From CAIVPM01 sp964615145 (GTDB taxonomy: Bacteria > Bacteroidota > Bacteroidia > Chitinophagales > Chitinophagaceae): a stretch of DNA of 24,004 bases. The stretch spans positions 1 through 24,004 of the forward strand of contig CAZTOP010000044.1 in the NCBI GenBank assembly GCA_964615145.1, in the 5' to 3' direction. Shown here piece by piece: positions 17,971 to 23,976 of the stretch. The notes under the pieces were generated by a model. It saw only the letters and a list, made by a program, of their open reading frames with translations. It did no database searches and was not told the origin of the DNA. The translations under genes and the position numbers were made by a program. Every line of letters begins with the position of its first letter. Positions within the stretch are counted from its first letter, which is position 1.

Positions 17971-20078
17971 ATTGCTTGAATTTGTTTTTTATGATGAGTG
18001 AATGTGAAAGAGACAATTCTATTATCTTTTACTTCTATCACAGATTCGTTTATATTTTTTTTAAAAGATAAAAACTGCAGCACTTGTTTCGTGCTAATGC
18101 TAACAGATGGATTTAAAAAATCATTTGATACAACTTTATTCAATGATTCAAAATGCAATCTGCTGAAGATGTAAAAAGGTGCAACAAAATCTTGCAACCA
18201 TTTTGATAAAGTGTTCTTGCTTAACTGCAATGGAAATTTATCTAATGCAACAACAGCAGGCTCTGTAGCCAAATAAATTTTGTAACAAGATATATAAAAT
18301 TGATATAACAAACTGCTTTTATCGCCATCAAAAGATGTAAAGTAAAACACTGTTTCATTTCGTTTGAAATATGCTAATGACTTAGTTGTATGACAATAAA
18401 AATATGAGTTATTATATGCATCAGTAAAAACCTCCCACTTGCCATCTTCCATTCCCTCGGCACTAACAGTAAGATTAAATCCAGGCAAAAACTCAAAGGC
18501 CTGTTTTAAAGTTGTGTTGTGATTTATGTTGCTTACAATAGCCGTTTCTGAAGGAATTGAAAACTCCTGCACCACTTCTTTTCCATTATTTTCAGAAACA
18601 AAATAGGATAATGGATAAGCAAAAGTTTTACTGCCAATATATGGTGTTGTTTGTACTTGGAAATGTAAATGTGGTTCTGGAGATCGTCCACTGTTTCCAC
18701 AAGCAGCAATCACATCTCCTTGTTTAACAAAGTCACCCACTTTAACTTTAAACGAATGCTTTTTCAAGTGACTTAGTTTAGTATAAAGACCTTCTGTATG
18801 TTTAATTACAATGGTATTTCCCCAATTTTTTTGCTGATTGATTTTACCAATTGCATTATCATCAATATAATCTTCAATCTGTTGAACAAAACCATCAGCA
18901 GGTGCTAGTACAGGTTTATTGTAGCAATAAAAATCTTCAACATTTAATGCATAGTTTTTATATGTTTTTAGCTCATTATCTACAATAATAAAATCTAACG
19001 CTTTGCTCCAATCTCCTTTGTGAGTAATGTTCCCATCATATCCTTGCGATACCATCCACTTACCAATAAAAGGTAATTGCAAACGAATATGGTTGATGTT
19101 CTGCAAACGTTCTTTATTGTTTAAATAATTATACAAATTTTTCTCGGGAGAGTATAATTGCAATGGCGTTGCTACAACTCTACCCTTTTGTATTTTTAAA
19201 GAAAAGAAATATAAAAAAGCTAAAAGCACAATAGAAAATGGCATTGAAAAAACTGGCAAGCCCCATTGACCTGTTATTCTTCCCAATGCCATAACAACTA
19301 TAAAAGTAATGGGCACACTCACTACAGCCCATATATAAGAATGCAATGATGGAATGATAAAAAAGCCACCTATGGCAACACTTATCAAAATGAAATTTCC
19401 TCCAATTAAATAATAATTCATCCCGTCTGGATGTGCCATTACAATATTATTGAAAGTATATGCTGTTAAAAATCCAATGATGATTAAAGAGAAAATTATT
19501 CGACTATGAATTAATACGCCCAAAGCAATTATCATTCCTGCTAAAACATTGTTTTGAAAATACAGGGAACTTAATGCTTTAAAAAAAGTTGACACCAATG
19601 CAGGCATTTCCAATCTGTCAAAATACATAATCAGATTCACCAGATAACTGCTGCCAATAGCATAAGCATCATTCATCCAATAGATATTCCTGTAGGTAAA
19701 ATCAATCGCTTCAAACGCATTGGTAACAAGCAATACAAGCCAAAAACATAATACAAACGGAATGGTTAAAAAAGGCAAACCATACTTACCAAGAATGTTT
19801 TGAAATACCACTGAAAGTATGACTGAAAAGATGATAATGAATGTCAGCAGAATCCAGAATGCAATGCTGAAATTATAAATCGCTCCCATTCCAATACCTA
19901 TAATTAAAGCATTGTAGCTATAGTTTCCTTTTTGAATTAATGCCTTATTCAAACCTGTGAAGTGCGATACACTTATAGCAATAACTGTTGCCACCAATCC
20001 TGCAAGACCAGCATAAGGATTAAAAAAAGAAACCAGCAACAAAAGCACTGCAAACAAATTATTGTTTGAAAAAAACAA
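17949..20078 (-). CDS. Urea-transporter-like channel fused to M23 metallopeptidase domain
   Basis: Residues 1-295 (from the TTG at 20078) are a urea-transporter (UT) type membrane domain with the internal duplication of that family: GKYGLPFLTIPFVL (97-110) matches GQWGLPVFSMPFSIVL (270-285), and GNYSYNALIIG matches YYLIGGNF. Residues about 335-490 are an M23 (LytM) peptidase with all expected zinc and catalytic residues: H353 and D362 (HKGDWSKALD), H437 (SHL) and HLH 470-472, plus APADGFV and GDFVKQGDVIAACGNSG. Residues 500-709 are unrecognised and have no membrane segments. The peptidase would be periplasmic, so the gene links an inner-membrane channel to wall cleavage or peptide hydrolysis. 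TTG is the first canonical start, yet the reading frame is open and coding-like back to 20147 (see findings), so the true N-terminus is probably longer. The gene overlaps the next one by 22 bases. Confidence 0.85.
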   Translation of the reverse strand: MFFSNNNLFAVLLLLVSFFNPYAGLAGLVATVIAISVSHFTGLNKALIQKGNYSYNALIIGIGMGAIYNFSIAFWILLTFIIIFSVILSVVFQNILGKYGLPFLTIPFVLCFWLVLLVTNAFEAIDFTYRNIYWMNDAYAIGSSYLVNLIMYFDRLEMPALVSTFFKALSSLYFQNNVLAGMIIALGVLIHSRIIFSLIIIGFLTAYTFNNIVMAHPDGMNYYLIGGNFILISVAIGGFFIIPSLHSYIWAVVSVPITFIVVMALGRITGQWGLPVFSMPFSIVLLAFLYFFSLKIQKGRVVATPLQLYSPEKNLYNYLNNKERLQNINHIRLQLPFIGKWMVSQGYDGNITHKGDWSKALDFIIVDNELKTYKNYALNVEDFYCYNKPVLAPADGFVQQIEDYIDDNAIGKINQQKNWGNTIVIKHTEGLYTKLSHLKKHSFKVKVGDFVKQGDVIAACGNSGRSPEPHLHFQVQTTPYIGSKTFAYPLSYFVSENNGKEVVQEFSIPSETAIVSNINHNTTLKQAFEFLPGFNLTVSAEGMEDGKWEVFTDAYNNSYFYCHTTKSLAYFKRNETVFYFTSFDGDKSSLLYQFYISCYKIYLATEPAVVALDKFPLQLSKNTLSKWLQDFVAPFYIFSRLHFESLNKVVSNDFLNPSVSISTKQVLQFLSFKKNINESVIEVKDNRIVSFTFTHHKKQIQAICTPKDY

Positions 20079-20147
20079 AACAGAATAGCTATTAAGCAGT
20101 GCTTTTATAAATGTCGATATGTTAGTTGTAAGCGTTTTGATAACAAA

Positions 20148-21491
20148 CTATTTTTTTTGCAAATGTTCAGGAATTACTTCTAATTGTTCTAAATAATCCA
20201 GGGTTTCTGCCTGACGAATAATATGTGTATCATTGTTAGTATCAATTAAAACAATATTTGGTCGCATTGCAATAAACTGCATCCATTGTGTCATATTATA
20301 AGCTCCTACTTTATGAACAACAACGTGATCTCCTCTATTTAATAATGGCAGATTCACAGACTCTCTCACAATATCAATATTCATACATAAAGGACCATAC
20401 AACACTGTGTCTTCATTAAACTGACTCACTTCTTGTGCAGGGCTAATTTTATGATCGTACCAGAATGACGTAAACATAATATTCACACCAAAATCCATAA
20501 TGGTTGCTTTGCGTCCATCACTCAATTTCTTATTAGCCAAAACAGAACCTAATAAATAACCAGCATCATCAATTAATACACGACCACTCTCTAAAATCAA
20601 TAAAGGAAGGTCTTCTGTTTTAAAACCATAATTTAGAATAGTAGTAGTTATCACTTCTGCAAACTCATCAACAGAAGGTGTTGGAACATTGCCATAACCA
20701 CCTTTTAATGTATTGGCACTAGGAAATCCTCCACCCAAATCAATGTATTTAATAGTTGTATGCAATTGGCTTTTGCAGTTCATTGCCAAGTCGCAAAGTT
20801 TTGAAGCAGCAACACCATAAGCAGCAGTGCTTAGCATATAAGTTCCAATATGAGAATGCAAACCTACTAACTGAAGTTTACCAGACTCCACTATTTTGTT
20901 CAATGCTTGCCACGCCTGACCATTCTCATAATTAAAACCAAATCTGTCCCACATTGGATAGATACCTGTATCCATATTTACACGAATAGCAACACGAGCT
21001 TTTTTATCAAGTTGTGCACATAAATCAATCAGCAAATACAACTCTTCAAAATGGTCGATATGAATTAATGAATCATTTTCGATGGCTAATTTAATTTCCT
21101 CTGCGTGTTTATCAGGACCATTAAAAATGATATTGCTACCCGGCACTCCATTGCTCAATGCTTTTCTATATTCAAAACCACTCACCACTTCGCCCCAGCT
21201 TCCTTCCTGATGAAATACCCTGCAAACTGCGTTGTTGTAATGTGTTTTGTAGCTCCATGCAAACTGAACTTTTGGATATCTTGTGCTGAACGCCCTTACT
21301 GCTGATTTATAATTCTGACGCATCTTTTGTTCGCTCAAAACAAAAACCGGACTGCCATATTTTTGAATGATAGATTTAACAGATACCCCATCAATATGTG
21401 TAACAGGAGTACATTCACTTTGTGCTCCAAATTTGTTCATCATTCCCGCATTTAATTTTTTAATGAGGGGTCTTTCGTATTTTAATTTCAT
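20148..21491 (-). CDS. Fold-type III PLP-dependent decarboxylase-like enzyme
   Basis: The 447-residue protein belongs to the family of diaminopimelate, ornithine and arginine decarboxylases (alanine racemase-like barrel plus C-terminal beta domain). The PLP lysine is K82 (SYKTHY). Other landmarks are HSHIGTY (212-218), the phosphate-binding loop GGGFPS (253-258), ESGR (301-304, EPGR in classical enzymes), GPLC with the active-site Cys at 369, and GAYN (396-399) near the end. About 28 residues precede the barrel. The divergent motifs and context (PqqD-like and ATP-grasp genes, no lysine genes) argue against ordinary LysA; I leave the symbol blank. The substrate is probably an amino acid, or an aminoacyl group on a carrier (inference). 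The stop is TAG after an A8 run, and the frame continues open into the transporter gene. Confidence 0.82.
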   Translation of the reverse strand: MKLKYERPLIKKLNAGMMNKFGAQSECTPVTHIDGVSVKSIIQKYGSPVFVLSEQKMRQNYKSAVRAFSTRYPKVQFAWSYKTHYNNAVCRVFHQEGSWGEVVSGFEYRKALSNGVPGSNIIFNGPDKHAEEIKLAIENDSLIHIDHFEELYLLIDLCAQLDKKARVAIRVNMDTGIYPMWDRFGFNYENGQAWQALNKIVESGKLQLVGLHSHIGTYMLSTAAYGVAASKLCDLAMNCKSQLHTTIKYIDLGGGFPSANTLKGGYGNVPTPSVDEFAEVITTTILNYGFKTEDLPLLILESGRVLIDDAGYLLGSVLANKKLSDGRKATIMDFGVNIMFTSFWYDHKISPAQEVSQFNEDTVLYGPLCMNIDIVRESVNLPLLNRGDHVVVHKVGAYNMTQWMQFIAMRPNIVLIDTNNDTHIIRQAETLDYLEQLEVIPEHLQKK

Positions 21492-21492
21492 A

Positions 21493-21512
21493 TAATTGAT
21501 AATTTATAATGG
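21493..21512 (+). repeat. Left imperfect terminal inverted repeat of four-helix-bundle cassette
   Basis: TAATTGATAATTTATAATGG on the plus strand aligns with the minus strand at 21919-21901 (TAATTGATAATTGATAAGG): 12 identical leading bases, one mismatch, one gap and matching ends. It begins immediately next to the ATG of the decarboxylase gene at 21491. Confidence 0.5.
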
Positions 21513-21536
21513 ATGATTGATAATTATTTTAAATTA

Positions 21537-21889
21537 TTATTTTCTCGCTTTTGATGTTTTAATGATTGTCGTCAATAGTTTTATTAATTCAATAGCATCG
21601 CTGTTTATGCTTTCAAATTGTTTTATTGTTATAAATTTTGTAGCTACTAAAAGTTCAAGCCAATAGATTGTTTCGTTTGTTTCTTTTAATGAAATTGATA
21701 ATTTATGGATAAAATCATTCTTGCTTTCTGCTTGTTCTGCTTCTCTAATATTTGCTCCTACACTTGTGCCACTTCTTAATAATTGTTTGCTGATGACAAC
21801 CTCTTTTTTACTCTCAGATAAATATTGATAGAGCTTTACAATCCTGATAGCAAAATCAAAACTCTTTTGTTTAATAATATTTCTTTCAT
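21537..21889 (-). pseudogene. Four-helix-bundle protein (23S rRNA IVP family), start broken by 1-base frameshift
   Basis: The frame running from the upstream TAA to the TAA at 21537 encodes about 117 residues typical of the four-helix-bundle family, which is related to proteins in 23S rRNA intervening sequences and to Avd of retroelements. Landmarks are KSFDFAIRIVKLYQYL, then RSGTSVGANIREAEQAESK, then LSISLKETNETIYWLELL. No ATG, GTG or TTG opens this frame. An ATG at 21889 reads MKE and then shifts; one extra A in its A-run would give MKENIIKQKS, the normal family beginning. So it is either a frameshifted copy, a sequencing error, or uses an unusual start such as ATT. It is bounded by inverted repeats and interrupts an otherwise compact operon. 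The family's function is poorly known. Confidence 0.8.
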
Positions 21890-21900
21890 AAAAAATTATA

Positions 21901-21919
21901 CCTTATCAATTATCAATTA
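21901..21919 (-). repeat. Right imperfect terminal inverted repeat of four-helix-bundle cassette
   Basis: The minus strand reads TAATTGATAATTGATAAGG, inverted relative to 21493-21512. Its first three bases are the stop codon (TAA) of the ATP-grasp gene, so the cassette abuts that gene exactly. Confidence 0.5.
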
Positions 21920-22972
21920 CAAATTTCCAAAGGCTGTGAATTGTTGAAACTTAGAAACATCAACCACCATATCCCAGCTATATCTGATGAAAAGCTTACC
22001 AACACTGTATTCTGTCATTGGTTGTACTTTTTCTCCCAAAGCCATTTTTACTAATGATGCAGGTTGATTTTGACCAGCACCAGCAGACAAATAAATCCAT
22101 GCAGGGAATCTTGGATTAATTTCCATAATGTATAATTCATCGTTGGCAGTTTTCATAATTTCAACTTCAAAACCACCACGCCATTTGGTTGCAGCAACAA
22201 AATCTTTAGCCAGCTTTATCATATTTTCATCCTCTAATGTAATACCAGCCCAGGCTTTTCCTTTATCTGTAATATACAATTTTTTCATAGGGATGATACT
22301 AATAGCATTACCTTCTCCATCACCCAAAGCAGCAATGTTTACTTCGGTTCCATTAATAAACTGTTGCACAATAATTGGTAAGCCCCACTTGGCACTGATT
22401 TTATAAAATGCTTTTTGTGCTTGCTCTAAAGTATAAGCCACAACAGCTTCATAATACTTGCCCTTCACCACCAAAGGATATCCAAACTCTTCACCAATTA
22501 AGTACAAATCATTCACAGAATAAATAACCCTGTCTTTCGGAACAAGCAAGTTGTGCTTTTGCCCAAATGCATATAAGTTCAGTTTATCTCTAGCATCAAA
22601 CATTTCAAAACTTGGAAAAAAAGAATGAATGCCCAATGCTTTTAAACGAGGTGCAATGGTGATGAAATTATATAACTCTGCATCAAAGTTTGGAATGATG
22701 ACATCAATACTTTCTTTATCGTGAATGTATTTGATGGCATTGTATAAAACATCAGCACCTGCAGCAGGATAAGAAATCTGATATGTTCTGTCACACATTC
22801 CATCCATATAAATTCCTGGCTCAAGGCTTTCATAAGCCAAGCCGATAATTCTTACCGGTTGTGTAGTGATGCCCTCTCTGATAGCTCTTATAACTGCTAT
22901 TCCAGGACCAGGACTATCAATAGCATTGAGCCCTGTAACAGCTATTGTTATTGGTTTTGTTGTATTGCTCAT
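21917..22972 (-). CDS. ATP-grasp family ligase
   Basis: The 351-residue protein has the three-part ATP-grasp layout resembling the carbamoyl-phosphate synthase large chain (CarB) and related carboxylate-amine ligases. The pre-ATP domain opens with ITIAVTGLNA. DKLNLYAF (129-136) and VVKGKYYEA (168-176, K170 for ATP phosphate) are followed by IVQQFINGTEVNI (201-213). The metal site is E271 (FEVEIM) plus MEINPRF (283-289, with E284, N286, R288). Such enzymes activate a carboxylate as acyl-phosphate and join it to an amine or thiol. It starts 10 bases after the pqqD-like stop and precedes the decarboxylase gene, so it probably acts on the same substrate or a peptide presented by the PqqD-like protein (inference). 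The active site looks intact. Confidence 0.85.
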   Translation of the reverse strand: MSNTTKPITIAVTGLNAIDSPGPGIAVIRAIREGITTQPVRIIGLAYESLEPGIYMDGMCDRTYQISYPAAGADVLYNAIKYIHDKESIDVIIPNFDAELYNFITIAPRLKALGIHSFFPSFEMFDARDKLNLYAFGQKHNLLVPKDRVIYSVNDLYLIGEEFGYPLVVKGKYYEAVVAYTLEQAQKAFYKISAKWGLPIIVQQFINGTEVNIAALGDGEGNAISIIPMKKLYITDKGKAWAGITLEDENMIKLAKDFVAATKWRGGFEVEIMKTANDELYIMEINPRFPAWIYLSAGAGQNQPASLVKMALGEKVQPMTEYSVGKLFIRYSWDMVVDVSKFQQFTAFGNL

Positions 22973-22982
22973 AGCTGTTGGT

Positions 22983-23222
22983 TTAATTGTTTAATAAATT
23001 GTTTTCTTTTAAGATGCCAACAAAATCATCCACATCTTTTTCAATCGTCATTTTATCTACTTCGTACTTATCAAGCAGCGTTTTTTTGATTTCGTTTAAT
23101 GAACTTCCATCTTTCATTAATTGAATAATATCAGCAGCTACTGGGTTACTGCTGTAAGAATCTCCTGTTGCTGGGTTGAATACAAATCCAAACTCGTTGG
23201 TGGCTATATTTTTCTTAATCAT
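22983..23222 (-). CDS. PqqD family protein
   Basis: The 79-residue protein has the PqqD / RiPP-recognition-element pattern. Two short beta strands (IATNEFGFVFNPATGDSYS) lead into VAADIIQLMKDG. A winged-helix-like end follows (SLNEIKKTLLDKY, then TIEKDVDDFVGILKE). PqqD binds the leader of a precursor peptide and presents it to a modifying enzyme; free-standing homologues do this for several RiPP classes. Here it heads the operon 10 bases before the ATP-grasp gene. No radical SAM gene is present, so this is not PQQ synthesis. The only nearby short ORF is the 22-codon leader ORF at 23215-23283, which does not look like a typical precursor. Confidence 0.78.
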   Translation of the reverse strand: MIKKNIATNEFGFVFNPATGDSYSSNPVAADIIQLMKDGSSLNEIKKTLLDKYEVDKMTIEKDVDDFVGILKENNLLNN

Positions 23223-23283
23223 AGTTGTATATGTTAATGGTTAAATAATAAATTTTAAGTAAGATTGAATGCAGAAACTGCAT
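23215..23283 (-). CDS. Putative 22-codon leader ORF overlapping the pqqD-like start
   Basis: An ATG at 23283 opens MQFLHSILLKIYYLTINIYN plus YD and a TAA stop. The stop lies at 23217-23215, just inside the pqqD-like gene (ATG at 23222), an 8-base overlap in another frame. The ATG lies in the 5' arm of a perfect hairpin and only a few bases from the predicted transcription start. Composition (Ile, Leu, Tyr, Asn) is what A/T-rich sequence gives by chance, so coding is uncertain. If translated it could couple to the downstream gene. Confidence 0.2.
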   Translation of the reverse strand: MQFLHSILLKIYYLTINIYNYD

Positions 23284-23285
23284 TC
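23267..23285 (-). promoter_or_regulatory. Perfect hairpin at the predicted 5' end of the operon mRNA
   Basis: GAATGCAG (23285-23278), loop of three bases, CTGCATTC: an 8-bp perfect stem. No T run follows on either strand, so it is not a standard terminator. It lies directly downstream of the candidate promoter and would form at the extreme 5' end of the message, perhaps affecting stability or initiation. As DNA it could also be a palindromic operator. Confidence 0.45.
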
Positions 23286-23292
23286 TAAAAAT

Positions 23293-23322
23293 CAAGAGTA
23301 GTTAGCTATAAAAAATTGGCAA
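23293..23322 (-). promoter_or_regulatory. Candidate promoter of the PqqD-like/ATP-grasp operon
   Basis: On the minus strand TTG (23322-23320) is followed after 19 bases by TACTCTTG (23300-23293), one mismatch to TAnnTTTG at standard Bacteroidota spacing. It begins 6 bases past the GNAT stop, in the 105-base gap before the pqqD-like gene. Predicted transcription start is near 23286, leaving a leader of about 64 bases. Confidence 0.4.
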
Positions 23323-23327
23323 TAGGC

Positions 23328-23831
23328 TTAATAAAGTTTTTGTTTTACCCAAACAAAATCGTCGTATAAAAACTCGTTTTTTAATATTCCTTTTCTTCTA
23401 ACAGATTCCAGATAATATCCATTTTTTTCCAGCACCCGCATACTTGCTTTATTGTAGTCGAACACTTCTGCAACAATTCTATTGATAGCAAAAGTTTCAA
23501 AGACATACTGTGTCATTAACCCAACAGCAATGGTGGCAATGCCTTGTCCCCAAAAGGGTTCAGCAATCCAATAACCCAATTCAACATTCATCACATATAC
23601 ATCATCTAGCAATGTAATGCCTATGCCACCAACAATTTCTCCTTCATTTAAAACAGCAAAGTTGAGTGTTGGAAAAATTTCTGTTTGTGTAATAATAAAT
23701 TTTTCCGCATCAGCTGTTGTGTATGGATGTGGTATATAATTACGCAAGTTATTCCAGATGTTCACGTTGTTGTAATACTCTGTTAAAGTAGCAACATCAT
23801 CAATTGTCCAAGGTCTTAGCGTTATATACAT
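23328..23831 (-). CDS. GNAT family N-acetyltransferase (RimJ/RimL type)
   Basis: The 167-residue protein has GNAT motifs in order: ITLRPWTIDDVATL at the N-terminus, NFAVLNEGEIVGGIGI (motif C/D region), and the acetyl-CoA site ELGYWIAEPFWGQGIATIAV (about 83-102). FDYNKASMRVLEKNGY (motif B) and a C-terminal DDFVWVKQKLY complete it. The pattern matches RimJ/RimL-like transferases that acetylate protein N-termini or small amines. The acceptor is unknown. It lies 105 bases upstream of the pqqD-like gene on the same strand; that gap holds a candidate promoter, so membership in the operon is uncertain. Confidence 0.88.
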   Translation of the reverse strand: MYITLRPWTIDDVATLTEYYNNVNIWNNLRNYIPHPYTTADAEKFIITQTEIFPTLNFAVLNEGEIVGGIGITLLDDVYVMNVELGYWIAEPFWGQGIATIAVGLMTQYVFETFAINRIVAEVFDYNKASMRVLEKNGYYLESVRRKGILKNEFLYDDFVWVKQKLY

Positions 23832-23888
23832 ATTAGTTTGTTGGTGTTTGCAGTTATGTGCAATCGTTGTCAGTTATGACTTGTTTTT

Positions 23889-23896
23889 CAAAAATA
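23889..23896 (-). promoter_or_regulatory. Candidate -7 box for the GNAT gene
   Basis: The minus strand reads TATTTTTG (consensus TAnnTTTG), 57 bases before the GNAT ATG. No -33 TTG was seen. The leader in between carries two direct copies of CAGTTATG (23851-23858 and 23871-23878, plus strand) set 20 bases apart. Confidence 0.3.
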
Positions 23897-23958
23897 GTTT
23901 AATGTGTTTAAAGAAATTATTTTAATGAATCTTGAATGATAAGACGACAAATGAAAAT

Positions 23959-23976
23959 AAACCCTTTGCAGGGTTT
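23959..23976. terminator. Possible weak terminator at the right edge
   Basis: AAACCC (23959-23964), 6-nt loop and GGGTTT (23971-23976) form a 6-bp stem followed by T residues on both strands. It could end a minus-strand gene lying beyond the window. The stem is short, so confidence is low. Confidence 0.3.

Noticed and set aside
20148..21491. Calling this gene lysA (diaminopimelate decarboxylase)
   Set aside because: The family is right but ESGR in place of EPGR, the altered loop and the operon context do not support lysine synthesis.
22642..23089. Overlapping short frames around the ATP-grasp and pqqD-like genes
   Set aside because: Both real genes have clear family motifs; the other frames are Cys/Tyr/Ser-rich shadows without homology features. 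They were also considered as peptide precursors, but none has a leader/core layout.
22983..23222. PQQ biosynthesis locus
   Set aside because: Only a PqqD-like protein is present; there is no PqqA, PqqC or radical SAM PqqE homologue in the window.
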